Below, piece after piece: positions 11,668-24,603 of a DNA stretch of 64,000 nucleotides. The translations under genes and the position numbers were made by a program. Below the pieces are notes generated by a model. The model had not been told where the DNA came from. It did not search any database and saw only the letters and a program-made list of their open reading frames with translations. The DNA comes from Avena insularis. Lineage: Eukaryota > Streptophyta > Magnoliopsida > Poales > Poaceae. The DNA lies in NCBI GenBank assembly GCA_023614405.1, contig CM042685.1:88278684-88342683 (forward strand), in the 5' to 3' direction. Numbering within the stretch: position 1 is the first letter of the stretch; every line of letters begins with the position of its first letter.

Positions 11668-13040
11668 CTAGGAGTCCTCCGTTGTGATTTTTTAAAATCA
11701 TCTACAAGTTAGTGTGGGTCTAATGATGCACCACTAACTATTGTTGTTGCAAGGACAGGCGTACTTGTTTATCTGTAAAGGTCCCAACCTGATAAGGTAG
11801 AGATCCCTGTGTTTACAATGCTAGTCCCTGGATCAGTAGCTAGCATCCACAGTTTAAGATGTAATATCAAGAAACAAAGGTCATAATACAACTTTATAAC
11901 CAGGAATAAAATAATTCATTACATCTTACATAGCTCATTTGGCTATCTCATTACAATGCAGTAGAAATAACTATATAGCATGGAGTCCTTCATCTTCAAA
12001 GTGCCACAGGCAATCATGTTGGTTATAGACTTGTAATCCTATTCAACACACTTCACTAACATCAAACAAACCTGCAACATAATAAGTTACAGCCACAGGG
12101 GTCAATACATTTGAATTGTATTGGCAAGTTTCACTACTATGTGGAAATAAGTTGGAACCTATCAATATATGCATATTTGGCTAAGTAGGGTTTAGGCTCA
12201 TTTGCAGAAAGCAATATGGTTTTATCCTATATTTTCAAATAGTTTTGATCTTTTAACAATCTTTCTGAACTCCTTGGCAAACTCCAAGTGCTTCTAATCC
12301 CTTGTTGACACCATCAAGTTTTACTTTGAGAAATTAGAATGTCGAGATCTTCCATAGCTTCGGACCTTAGTTGCTCAGAGTTGTCCGTAACCGGGAACAC
12401 GGCTAAGTACTTAGAATTTGATCTTCTGCAGAAGTTGTACACTTTACCCACATTACACGATCTCGTCTTGAAGCCACCAGTGGCCGCTGGATAAGTACAC
12501 ACCAAATGGAGTACCGGCAGATCGAGAATGTGACAAAGTCTTTCCATAGAAGTCCTCCCAATACATAATGCTAGCACGTCTACCAGGCACCAATGCAAGG
12601 ATATACTTCCAATACATAATTCTAGTTAACTTGAATAGGTACCAATGCAAGGGTCTTCCACTATGTAATTGACTAAGCCAGAGCCCATTTAGCATGTGGT
12701 TGTACACGGAAGCCACGGTACGAGAAACATGTTCAATCTCTAAGTCTCTGGGTGGTATTTTTTGGTGCACACAAAAAAAGATAGCCATATATATGGCTCC
12801 CTTCATTGCCACCTTATTCACAACTGAGTATCCACATTCCACCCAGGTGATTCATTGAATACTTGTTTTATTATATAAAACATATATTTTTCCAACACTT
12901 CATATAATCATAACATGGTATTTCACCTCGAATCTATATCAGGGCTAATCATACTACAACTACGATGTTTCCACTAAGGAAGATATAAAGGATATCCTAA
13001 TAGGACATAGCATAGCATAGTAACATAGTATTCCTAGCAT
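11668..13040. other. unclassified sequence with weak minus-strand open segments
   Basis: No domain or repeat family is recognised here. Two overlapping open segments on the minus strand (12453-12842 and 12314-12598) encode about 129 and 94 residues, with no known motif. They contain a small internal duplication: the phrase around CACCAATGCAAGG plus CCAATACATAAT occurs near 12590 and again near 12630. The rest is AT-rich and closed in all frames. This could be decayed transposon sequence; a host gene is not supported. Confidence 0.3.
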
Positions 13041-15660
13041 GCATACTACAAAAATTACACTAAGTGTAATGAAAATAGTAGGACATGGATGATAGTGCCA
13101 CTTTCCTTAATAGTTGGTGGTGTTAGTACACTCTTTGCAGCTCACACTTGGAAATTCACACAATCTATCAAACAAAACAACCAAGACAAAACATACACAA
13201 GATCAACACAAATGGCAATACCAAAAATCATGCAAAGTATGCAAGCATGCAAGATAGCAATTTTTATTGTACAATTTTTTTATAACAAGGTTCTGAACAT
13301 TACCAAATGATTTATGAATATTTTATATTTTTCAAGATTACAAATGCAACCATTTGTGCAATTGTAGCAATTAGCAACATTTTCTAATAGTTGGAAAGGC
13401 CGTTCTCACTAAATAATTGCCACGGTATTATTTATACTAAAATTAAATTATATTTTGGTCTTACTGTACAGAGGGTTCAATTTACAACCATTTGCAAAAG
13501 GATTCACTTAAAAATAATTTACACAACAATTTTTATACTCAAAATACTCCACAAATAGTTCTGTATAAAACGTGATATTAACAGACTCAAAAATACCTAA
13601 TTATGTCTCCATTATGTTCTACTCGTTTTTGTGAATCCATAGACATATTATTTGCTAAATTTGGATATACAGAACTAAAGATATGATTTTTGCACGTTTG
13701 TGTGTCTTATGTCTAAAAATCCGAAAATAGGAATAGATATGACACTTGGTAGATTCTAATTGGAGGATATCCCTTCGTTTAAGTGATCTATGATGACCTT
13801 TAGATGAATATCTAATGGTCCAGGATGGCTCACCAAAAAAGCTCGCCAGAGAAGTTCGTTGTATTTGCGGGCACAGGCTTGGCATTGATGTTCCCGTTGC
13901 TAGGAAAGTCACCGGAGTCGATGAAGACATGGACGACGTAGAGAATGACGAGGCGAGTACGATGGACACCATGGCATCGTCGGTAGCATTCAAGAGAGGC
14001 AGAAATCCTTCGTTGGAGCAACACGGCCAACTACAACAAGAAGTTAAACCATCATGTCCTGGAGGTAGGCAACATCAAGACTAGTCTTCTGATAGAAGGA
14101 ATCGATGAGGAATTCACTGAGGGAGACAAGATCTGACGATGAACTCTGTTTTTAGGCTATTCTTGGCATGGTCGGTATGTGATCTACAGATCTCCTCTCG
14201 AGAAAGTTTAGGAACGAAAGTAAAGGAGGAGGACTAGAGGTACGCGCTGGTTCTCTCGGTTCGTCTTGAAATGCACTAGGGAAGGAGATCGAAGGATGTA
14301 TGCCGCCATATGACATTCGATTCACGGTATTGATTTGAGAGATTAAGACATTAAATTGAGAAATTAATGGCCTAAACGGATACCCCATTGAATTTGTAAT
14401 AAGTTTCGTATTTAAGTCGAGTTGTTTCGTGGTCTTGAATGACCTAGAAAGAGAGGGGAAAAGGTTACAGTATCCATGGCATGAGCTTCAGGTCGTACCT
14501 GTTGTTCACCAGGAAGAAGATCGATCGACCCGGTAATGGGGCAGTTGGGTCGGCCCATGTTGGTCGGTTCCTTTTTTTTAATTCGTTTTTTTCCTGATTT
14601 CTTTTGTAGTCTTTATTTTGTCTATCCAAATTGATTCAAATATGTATCAAATATTTTTAGATAAATTTATATAAAATATAAAGTGGTTATTTAGTCTAAT
14701 TATAGTATTTATAAAATTATTTGTTTATACAGAGGTAAAGCTTCTAGGGAGTAGAAAAAATAACCTTTTGAATATTTGGTTATTAGTTGTAGTTCCACTT
14801 GTTTTATTAGTTGTAGTTCACTCTGTATAGTTTTCTCGTGAATGCTTAGAACAACATACATTTTTCATGTAGACCAGCTATAGATAGTTGTAGTTCATTG
14901 GCAATTGTATCCTTATTCAATGTATTATGTTTTGCAATGGTAGGGGTATATTAGGATCCAGTGATAAATTTATAGTACTGTTTACCTATGTTCCATATTA
15001 ATAACAAAGAGATTAGTTTAGATACATATCCTACACCTGTTTCATGATTTCTGGTTTGTATGTAATATTGTATGTTTGGGATCTATATGAATAAAAAACA
15101 TGTATCAATATTTATAGATATATAATGACAGGGTTCGGTTCTTGTAGCCATGCTTCTCTATCTCTTGTAACAGGAACTTAACATCAAAATTTGGAAAAGT
15201 TACTATCTTTCCTTGCACATGAATCTAATTGGAGATGTGGACTCTTTATACTATTAGGTACTATTGTATGTTCTTGTTAGAGTGATTTTATCTCTCATAT
15301 ATGTAATTTTGTAGGAAATCTAGTTCCTGTGATATGGAGAAGCACATCTGCAACGTCTTATTCAGATCTAGGAATCATAGAGAACAAAGGGAATGCTACT
15401 TTTCCATAGACGTGTAAAGATTACCTTGGGTAAAGTTTGCATGCTCTACCTGGTCCTTCTATTAAATTGGTGCGCATTTGGTTTTATTCCATCCATGAAT
15501 GCATTATATCATTTCTGTTCTAAGTTCGGTTCTTTATAGTGTAAGATGCTGAAGTAATTTTTGTCCCAGGTTATCTGATCTGGGATGTTTGTTTGTGTGT
15601 GTTGTGCGATGGGCTGCAGCGGAATAACCTGGACCAAGAGAACCAGGATAATATCAAGCT
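13041..15660. other. unclassified AT-rich sequence, probable transposon interior
   Basis: Apart from short open segments on both strands at 13655-14388, nothing coding can be supported. The 13815-14084 block is the only moderately GC-rich part and reads partly open in both directions, without known motifs. The stretch from 14560 to 15600 is strongly AT-rich, with runs of T. Because a CACTA-type terminus ends at 16451, this may be the interior of that transposon, but no transposase motif is visible. Confidence 0.3.
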
Positions 15661-15670
15661 CCTTAGTAGT

Positions 15671-15830
15671 GTGTATGCGGTTTGAACCAGGAGAAGATCA
15701 AGCTGGGGTATTAGTGTATGCGTGATTTGATCTAGTCTATATGCGGTCTGAACAATTGTATATTTGAACCAATGTATGTGTGGTTTGAACCAGTGTATAT
15801 GTGTGCTTTGAACCAGTGTATATGTGAACC
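15671..15830 (+). repeat. short degenerate tandem repeat (GTGTATGTG-TTTGAACC units)
   Basis: A phrase of about 23-30 bases built on GTGTATGYG and TTTGAACCAG recurs with drift: TATGCGGTTTGAACCAG near 15674, TGTGTGGTTTGAACCAGTG near 15776 and TGTGCTTTGAACCAGTG near 15800, with weaker copies between. It lies a few hundred bases inside the CACTA-like terminus. Such transposons often carry subterminal repeats. Confidence 0.55.
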
Positions 15831-16239
15831 TTGAAAATATTTTAATTGACTTATTATGGATATTATCAAAATAATTTAATATATTCTTGGTTGGGATTAA
15901 ATTAATTGATTAATTAATGTATTTTTGTTGGATAATAGAACCTGAAATGTGGGACTAACAGTAAAACAAAACTGACTGACAACTAGGACCCATATGACTA
16001 GTATGACCATCCTAAATTAAAAGGTAGAAAATAAATAGAAATTGTGTGTAAAAGAGCTAAGGCCTAGAAAATATATGGGCTGAATTTTGGGGCTAGCCCT
16101 ACTAAATAACAATAGTAAATGCTAAATTTGTAAAATAAAAAGGCTAGAATTGTTGGGCTTGGCCCATATAGAGCACCTCATTGGAATGGGCAGAATTCGA
16201 TGTACAAGCATTGCCACGTAGGATTGGCTTACGTGGAAG

Positions 16240-16451
16240 CTTACATGGACATGCTAGATAGCCGGTGACTAATCCATCTATATTAGTCATAATAGTCTAT
16301 GACCAATTCATGGGAAAGGTATTTATAGTCCGTCGGTGACTCTCAGCTTTTGACCATGTGTTTTTGGTCACAAGAAGTTCATAGAATGGAGATCAATGAC
16401 CAGTCAGTGACCAATATGGAGGGTCAAAAATTAGCACACTTATTGTAGTGT
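16240..16451 (-). mobile_element. terminus of a CACTA-type DNA transposon
   Basis: Read on the minus strand the sequence starts CACTACAATAAGTG at 16451. The next 200 bases carry many copies of TGAC/GTCA words in both orientations (GACCAGTCAGTGACC near 16400, CTATGACCAATTC near 16297, CGGTGACTCTC near 16334). A CACTA start plus dense short subterminal repeats is the standard appearance of a plant CACTA end. Three bases outside it are TTA. I did not find the partner CACTACAA end between 11668 and 16240; it may have been lost or lie left of the Gypsy element. Confidence 0.55.
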
Positions 16452-17240
16452 TATGTTTTCAAGACAAAACCATCCACCACTGTTACCTCAAGTTTTTTTC
16501 CAAAACCTTTTATAGAACATTTTGAACTCTACTCTTGGTACAAATACCAAGAGACTCTCATCTTACTTCAAATCACAACCTTTACAAAATACTCACCCCT
16601 ACCTCAAGATAGGCTTGATGGTAACATTGGGTATCAATATGAGTTGTTGTTAAGATGAGTTGCCTTGATCTACTATTTGATGAATTGCTTTGATCTCCTG
16701 ATTGACTTGATTGCTTAGGAAGTAGCATGAGACACCCAATGAGCTCATTCTTTAGGATCAAGCTAAATCAAGAATACAAATCCTAAGTAAATACCCTATG
16801 TTTGATCTGATCTCTAGTCACTAAAGTGACCCTCTCATCTCTTAACCAGATTAATCTAGGGTTAATCCCTTCTGAAAGTTTCCAAACTCAATGAAGATCA
16901 AATCCAAGCATGAATCATTTATTCTCAATCAACACATCAACATCACCCACTTGATCATGAGTGTGGAGCATAGAATTTTCTAAAAATCATCTACTCTTGT
17001 AATCTAGTCTAAAACTCTAAATCTGCCAAAATGGCTAAGTCTAGAACTGATATCACCATCACATCTTTGAGCCCTTTAATTTCTCAATCCTTGTACTTTT
17101 TTGGAAATGTACCTGAACCATCTTCAAGACCATCATAAGGAATTCCAAATCACACTCTTGCCCCTGACTCAATCATTCTATGACCCACTTATTCCTAATG
17201 GTTTTGGAGGCAATAAAATAATAATTCCTGCAAATCACAT
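16452..17240 (+). other. left piece of an older interrupted sequence (probable retrotransposon LTR)
   Basis: This AT-rich non-coding stretch ends at CACAT, the target-site duplication of the solo LTR inserted at 17241. It continues after that insertion at 36240. Further pieces lie at 46208-46618 and from 52070. The combined sequence has a TATA-like element and a pyrimidine-rich leader in its third piece, so it may be a long LTR of the type seen at 54472-58412. Its own left boundary was not identified. Confidence 0.4.
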
Positions 17241-19281
17241 TGTAACACCCTCGGATAGAAACGATTAAAAGGTGCCCACCAAACCCTCAGATGGAAATGC
17301 AAGTGTTAGCGATTCCCGCCAAACCCGCATAGAAACGATTCAAAGGTGCCCACTAGGCACTTGCGTGCGGGTGGAAAACAAAGTAATATCATTACACAAT
17401 AGTCCATGATGGGACCTATAGAACATATATATATATAACTAGAACTCCATGTGTCAAAAATACATATTATGGTACAAAGATCCAAATCACCTTGAAAACG
17501 ATACACATCTGAGTATGGATAAGATGCAAATTGGTCTAAGAGCCCTAAATAATAACCAATGGTGTTCATAACCCTGCCCAGGCCTAGCCGGAAGGGTAAC
17601 CCTGCTAACAATGTTGATCTCAAACCTGCTAAACAAAAGGGGTGCCGACAAAGGGCAAAGGAAAAAGAGAGTGGTTAGTACTGAGGCCAGTATACAGTCA
17701 GACTTAGAATTCAGCGGTCCTCTACTACATAAGTATGGTGGACTGAAGCGGCAGCGAAGCATGCGCTAAACAACCTATAGAAACTCGATACAACTATCGA
17801 CTATCAGAGAGAGGGAGGAAAGACCTATTCGGAACCAACCTGATACTATCAACAAACATACCCATCCTGGTATTTCCACCTCGAGAAAAATGAGGAAGTC
17901 ATGCCGAGGAAACTCACACGGTTGGCAGTTTTATTCATTCTTTCCATGGTGGTTATCCAACTTACTAGTCATATCAGATACAAGTAAAAGTATAACAGTA
18001 AAATTTAGTTGTAGTTGAATTGTGCTCCAAGTCATCCATAACCGCGGACACAGATTTTCGAAAAGATTTAACCCTACAAGTGTGTACCAGAGTTTCGACA
18101 CGCACTTTGACCCTTTTTGCCAGATCAGTTAACATACACTCATCGGTATGTCAGCGGGGCCTAGGACACGATGCTTTCCCAGACCCAAAGAAAGTACATG
18201 GGGCCACCCGCAAGAGCTACCCATATGAGGTATAGCTAATCCTCCTCGTACGGACCCTGAGGTTGCATGGACTTGTCATGGGAGCAGAGGCCATAGACAA
18301 TATATTCCAGTGACAGAGTGTCGCACATATGCAACAGTAATCAACGCTCATCGAGCAACAGGTAATATCTCATAGTTGGCATAGGTACAGTAGGTAATGT
18401 ATAAATCCCTAACTAGTTTGTGGCCCCCATAACAGTATTTTTAAATTAGGTACTAAGCCGATAGGGGTGCCCATACACCCGACATGTGGTTAGTTCTCTC
18501 AGTCTTGGAATAGGTGTCAAGAACTCGGTTCCTAGGTGGACACAGGGGGCAGGATAATAACCATATGTCGACTATTACACACCTGTTCATCTGCATTATT
18601 TATATACTTTCAATATTAGTTATTAAACTGTAATTAAAGCCATGATCATCTCCACCATTAAGTATGTGCCAACCCCCAACCTTAGCGGAACATCAATGAC
18701 GCGAAGAAGAACCTGAGCAAGCAACTACGACTTGCAAGGCCGACCATCTACCAAAGAGCAGGTAATAGGAAGTGTCCAAGGCAATATAGAGGCTGCAAGA
18801 GATATAGCGGGTGTGAAAATACTAAAGCATCGCAACATAGGTACCAATAGATCAATCGGAGAAAGTAAAGACTATAAATATAAGATAGGTAGAAAGGGGG
18901 AGAATGCTCGCCTGATAAACATTGCCGAAGGTTCATTCGAAGATCGGGTCTACACTCGCAGCAACTCATCGTCCTAATCTGTGAAGAAAGAATGCACTAA
19001 AATAGACACCGGATGCACTATTTAATACTACGGTAGAAGATCGAGCATGGTGCATGTATGATACTTGACATGGCAAATATGTGATGCAATTAGGAAATAT
19101 TAAGCGGAACCGAGGTCCCGAAAATTAATTAATAGATTCATGTTGTTTAGATACCCCACAGTTTAAATGTTGGATTATCAAGGAAAATTATATCATCGGT
19201 TCAGTATGCAAATTTAAATATGCCAATATAAGAGTAGATTATCCCGCATATGGTCTCCAAATTTAATTATTAGGTGAATAG

Positions 19282-20526
19282 TGAAAGAACATTTCATGAT
19301 CTCTAGTATTTTGTGTGTTAGATAACAATATCAAGGATTATTTAATGTGTGTTGAAGTGTTATAGATCTCAGCAATATCAAAATAAGCTCAAAGGTATTT
19401 TGGGGGGGCGGATAATCCGCCCCTCCACAATCACAAAGGGAGCAAGGGCGCGACGCACTATGTGGGGGGTGGAATATCTTTCAGATTGTCCGGCCAGGGC
19501 CGGAGATTTTGCCCAGGCTGGATAATCCGCCCCTCAAGGGGCCGGATAATCCGCCCCCAGGACTTTTGCAAAGGAAAGCTTGGTGCGGCTCTAATTGAGG
19601 GGGGCAGATAATCCCCGGATTTTCCGGCCGTAGGGTAGACTTTTCCCCAGGGCGGACAATTCTCCCCTTGGGGGGCCAGATAATCCGCCCCCTCGAGGAA
19701 TTTCTTCAAGGCAAGCTCGACGCGGCTCTTAGTGATGGGGGCGGATTTTCCCCCCAGGGTAGATAGTCCGCGCCTAGTGGGGCGGATGATCCGCCCCCAA
19801 ATTACTCCAACAGCCAGTTCTGGGCAGAGGGTATTTAAAACCATCTCTCCCCTCCTGCCAGAACTCTTGGTTCATTCAAAAAAGACAAGATATGTGCCTC
19901 TAGTTCCATCCAAGAGATCTCCACCTTCAGCCACCCAAAGGCTTCTTTCTTTGGGGAATCGAAGGAGGAGGTCAATCTAGCCCTTCACTTCCCCTCCATT
20001 GATTTGGAGGATCCTCGATCTAGTATTTCTTGCAAATATCTAGATCCTTGTTTTGGTTATTTGATAATCGTTGTCCTTGTGGCCGCTTGTTGTCATTACG
20101 GGAGCCTACAATTTTGTTGTGGATGTGTTCCCCGCTAGAGTTGTAAAGGCACCGGTTCCCGCCTCGAAGGGTACCAATAGTGGAGAGGTGGATCAGGCCT
20201 TTAGTGGAGAGATTCATTATAGAATAGGGTGAGGTCTATTATGGCGTGGTGGTCTTAGAACCACCCACCTCTCCAACGCAGACGTACTTCCCTTAACAAG
20301 GAAGGAACAGTGGTAAAACAAATCCCTGTGTCTCCGCGTGCTCCACTACGGTTTCCTCGCTCCTCTCTTTACGTGTTTAGTAGATAGGTTTGCATATAGG
20401 GAAATTCTCGTAGTTGCATATCTAGAGAATTTACTTTGTGGCAAGCCTAAATTAAAAAAGAACTAAAAATTGAGTAGCACCTATTCACCCCCTCCCCCCC
20501 TCTAGGTGCCCATATGATCCATTTCA
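19282..20526 (+). repeat. 5' LTR of the SIRE-like Copia
   Basis: The 1245-bp LTR runs from TGAAAGAAC to CCATTTCA and is the partner of 29762-31060. A TATA-like TATTTAAA lies near 19830, followed by a pyrimidine-rich leader (CATCTCTCCCCTCCTG). Between 19400 and 19800 it carries a series of GC-rich dyads around GGATAATCC, the best being GGGGCGGATAATCCGCCCC at 19405-19423. The C-rich tail near 20490 precedes the LTR end. It differs from its partner by many substitutions and small indels, so the insertion is not recent. Confidence 0.9.
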
Positions 20527-20528
20527 AT

Positions 20529-20540
20529 TTGTATCAGAGC
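20529..20540 (+). other. primer binding site of the SIRE-like Copia
   Basis: TTGTATCAGAGC lies two bases after the 5' LTR end. It differs by one base from TGGTATCAGAGC, the plant Copia site complementary to initiator methionine tRNA, so initiation of reverse transcription may be weakened. Confidence 0.8.
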
Positions 20541-20578
20541 CCTAGCTCTTTATTCGGGCTTAACCGCCTAAGAGAAGT

Positions 20579-22990
20579 ATGGGTACAATGGGGGATGGGA
20601 GTGATGCTGCGGAAATAGTCACCATGAACGATCTCAAGACGTTGGAAACAACCTTGATTAGTTCTGTGGAGGCTAAGATGGAAGAGATGCGTCAAATGAA
20701 AATGTGTCTCTCCACACCCGCAGCACCACCTCCATCTGCCTCTGATGCCACCACTCCACAATCTAAGGAAAAGGAAACACTAATTCCAAAGAGAACGAGG
20801 TGGTTGGTGATGGCACTAGTAAGAGATCCTTCTCGAAAAAGGATAGTGGTAAGGAAGGATATAATGAGGTTTCTCATGTGTATTCACCCGATCCACCTAT
20901 CCCACACCCTCATATACATAATAGGGGTGATCCACCCAAACTTTCAGCATCTACTTTTAATCAATGGCAATTTTTCATGAAGTCTCATGTGTGAAGCTCC
21001 TCCATTGAGTTATGGAAAATCATAGAGAATGGTCTTCATGTTGGAGATCCAAAGAACCTAACAAGAAGAGAGGTTGTAGAAAGTCAACTCAATGCAACAA
21101 CTCTACACATGATCCAGCTTGGTGTGGGTACCAAAGACATGCCCCCATAGAACATCTCAACACAGCAAAGGAAGCTTGGGATGCCCTCACCGAGCTCTTC
21201 ATTGGAAATGAAAGCATAAGAAGGAATAGGTATGATTCTTTGAGTAACCAAGCTAAAGGGTTCTATATGATGGATGGATAAGATCACGAGGATATGTATA
21301 GGTGGCTCAAGTAAATAGGCACCACCTTCTGAAATCATGGTGCTTCCCATGTTGATGATGCGTGGATCAAGAGAAAGTATGTTAGTGATCTTATGGCATT
21401 TGAGCCCACAGATTTGAAGAGTCTCCAAGGAAGGCAATACTACCACCTAATGACTTCCAATGAGGTAATGCAAGAAATGGAAGCTCCCAAAGTGGCTACC
21501 AAGAATGCCGAAGATGCCCATGCACGAGCCATTGGAATGCAAAAGGGGGTCAACATGGCCTTGAAAACATGTATGGATGAACAAAACGAGGATGACATAG
21601 AAGCTATAGTTTTTCCGAGAATGTAAAGAGGGCTCATGGCGAGTACATGGCCTTATATGCTAGAAACTTTTGGAAGGATCCAGCCAAAGCCAAATCTGAA
21701 CTTGAATGCAAGAGTGGAGCTAATGGAAGAAGGGGAAAGGTTCCCAAGCTAAGAACCTGCTTCAATTGTGGAGACGGGCTGCACTTTGTAGCTGAGTGTC
21801 CTTATCAAAGTAAATAGGATAATGGAGGAAGTATCATCCTCAAAGAGAAGTCAAAGGCTCCACGAAAGAAGCAATTTGTGAAGAAGAATGCTCCATTCAA
21901 AAGGCAACCAAAGATTGTCTTAGTGGCTCAAGAGGAGAATTCATTTGGAAGCGAAGATGAAGAAGAGGATGATAGCTCATGAGAGGTGTATGCCATAGTC
22001 ATCACATCTACACCATCATCTCTCTTCAAATCAACGAATGAAAACATCATCAACAAGAATGTCACTTGCCTCATGGCAAGAGGTTCCGAGGTATCATCTT
22101 CCATCACTTCTTTTCCTAAGGCTATGATTTACATGGATGATCCTACTAGTCTAAAGGTTAATAAAGAAATTATTGCTTTGGACTATTTTATCACTAACTT
22201 GCAAGGTGAGCACAAAAGACATTTTGAGGCTCTCATGGACCAGCTGGCCCAAAATGAAGTGCTTCTTGAAGAAAAGGGTAGGATTGAAAGGGAGGATGCA
22301 ATGGAGATTGCATCCCTAAAAAATGCTCTAGAATAAGAGGAAGAGGCTCGAGTCTCTATTGAGGAGAGACTTGAGTCAATCAAGGAGTCACACGAAGAAG
22401 TTGTGACCAAGCTTGTAAAGGAACATGACAATGAAGTAGCCAACACAAAGAAACGATTGACTAAGTAAGAAAAAATTGACTTTGGGGCTGTTCATGCTAG
22501 ACTCTGCGAGGAGTTTGAGAACTTGACATTGCTGACAAGGCTTTAGAAAGTGAATTCTCTATTCTCAATGAGTCTCATGATCAGCTCCAAATTCTATTGA
22601 CTAAGTATGATATCCTAGCACATCTAAGTCAACATATGTTCATGAAGAAAGTTCTAGGGTGGAAGATGAGCTTGCCAAATCCTCCACTTCCAAAGGTAAG
22701 GGAGTTATTGATGATATTCTTGGAAAGCAAAGATCGAAACTTGAAAAATAGGGACTTTGCTATGTTCCCAACTCCAAGAAGAAGAAGAAGAAGAACAAGA
22801 AAAGGAAGACCAGGAATGCACAAGAAAAGACAAGCACCGGTGAAAAGAACATCACAAAGGACAAAACTGACCATATTAGTTTTGCAGAGCCTAACTCCTA
22901 TTTATGAGCTATTTTGTGATTACTATGGTGATATCTATGATAACTACGTTGGTCCTTTTGATGAATATATTGCTTGGTCTATTTGGGTTC
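20579..22990 (+). pseudogene. Copia Gag with zinc knuckle and coiled-coil extension, degraded
   Basis: The reading starts at ATG 20579 (MGTMGDGSDAAEIVTMNDL). It passes through a Gag core with broken frames (LSASTFNQWQFFMKSHV near 20940; DLMAFEPTDLKSLQGRQYY near 21400). A CCHC zinc knuckle follows at 21758-21799 (CFNCGDGLHFVAEC, spacing CX2CX4HX4C intact). Beyond it is a long charged helix (DYFITNLQGEHKRHFEALM, then EIASLKNALE near 22310) that looks like a coiled coil, as in SIRE-type Gag proteins. Numerous stops interrupt it. Confidence 0.75.
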
Positions 22991-23060
22991 CAAAGACCCT
23001 AGTTACTAACATGAGATAACCCATTGAAAAGTGGGTACCTAAAACAAAGAATTAACTTTC

Positions 23061-24499
23061 TTGGAGGGCTATGCTTCCGGTGGTTGTAAATGGGTACTGG
23101 ACAGTGGGTGCACTAGTCATGTGACCGGAAGCAAAGAGATCATCACGGAGATGAGACCCAACCATGATCATATTACAGTCTCCTATGGTGATAAGTCGAA
23201 ATTAGAGGTATTGGGTCTCGGCAAGGTTGTTGTTTCCCACGATATCTTTGTTGTGGACATCATTCTTGTTGAGACCCTCGGTTACAACTTACTTTATGTT
23301 CGTGACCTTGGTAACATGGGATTTGCTGTTTTCATAGATGGTGATTTTTAGTGGTACTATTGTGGAGCAAGTATCTAAAGGTCGCTTTTGTTGGGCACAT
23401 CAAAAATGACCTGTATGTGGTGGACTTTTCAGGGAAAACCACTGCGAGTCTGATGTGCTTATTCGGAAAGGCCGACGTGGGCTGGTTATGGCATCACCAT
23501 CTAGCCCATGTCAACATAGGAACTTTGCAAAGTATTCACAAGGGAGACCACATCCTTGGACTAAAAGACAATGTTTCCTTTCCCAAAGATCATGTTTGCA
23601 GGGCATGTTTTGAAGGCAAGATGCATGACTCTCCCCACAAGTGGAAAACTATTATTTCCTCAAAGAGGATTTTTGAATTACTTTATGTGGATCTGTTTTG
23701 TCCTCCATCTCATGCTAGCCTCGGTGGGAAGAAATATTGCTTGGTGATAGTCGATGATTACTCAAGATATAAATGGGTCTATTTTTTAAACTTAAAGAGT
23801 GAGACTCAACAAACCGTGATTGATTTCTCCAATGAAGTCCAGCGTCAACACAATTTCCCAATTTTGGCAATAAGAAGTGACAACGTCTTCGAGTTCAAGA
23901 ACTACACCTTAAATGAATTTATAAGTGAAGAGGGGATAAGACATCAATATTCCACTTCGTACACCCCTCGACAAAATGATGTAGCCGAGAGGAAAAAACG
24001 GACTTTGATGGATATGGCTAGATCTATGTTGGTTGAATTCAAGTCACTGTACAACGTATGGGCTAGATCCATTTCCACCACATGTCACTCATAAAACCGC
24101 CTTTACCTCCGCAAGCTCTTGGACAAAACGCCTTATGAGATACTTACCAGTAGCAATCCCATCAGATCATATTTCCGAGTATTCGGTTGTAAGTGTTTCT
24201 TTCTTATCAAAGGAGTTCGTTTGTATAAATTTGAGTCTAAGGCTTTAGAAGGCACTTTTGTTGGTTATGGTGCTGAATCCCACACTTATAGAATCTACAA
24301 TAAGCTCTCTGGAACTATTCTAGAAACTTGTAGTGTGGAATTCGATGAGAATGAGGGCTCCCATGTGGGGCAAGTTGATGTTTGTGATGCAGATGTTGTA
24401 ATACCCCAAGATGCCATAAGAAGAATGGGCGTGGGATTTTTCCGCCCCATTGAGGAACCCCTTTTGGTGGATCGGGAAGGACAATGCTCTATCAAGTAG
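23061..24499 (+). pseudogene. Copia protease and integrase, degraded
   Basis: The protease active site is DSGCTSH at 23100-23120. A frame change near 23350 leads into the GAG-pre-integrase and zinc-binding part (WHHHLAHVNIGTLQS, then CRACFEGK). The integrase core follows with LLYVDLFCPP, IVDDYSRYKWVYF and IRSDNVFEF, where the usual DNG is changed to DNV. Then come YSTSYTPRQNDVAERKKRT and, after an in-frame TAA at 24092, LLDKTPYEIL and VFGCKCFFL. The core acidic residues appear present, but the stop and the frame change prevent a full-length product. Confidence 0.85.
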
Positions 24500-24603
24500 A
24501 GCCCTCATCTACAAAAGGTCAACAAGATCCACCTCATGGAGAAATTACTGCACCAACACCAGAACCTCCTGAAGATCATCAATCATTTGGGAAAACTGGT
24601 AGT

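Noticed and set aside
20529..20540. TGGTATCAGAGC-type sites (also 39347 and 63973) as tRNA genes
   Set aside because: These are 12-base primer sites after LTRs, with no cloverleaf sequence around them.
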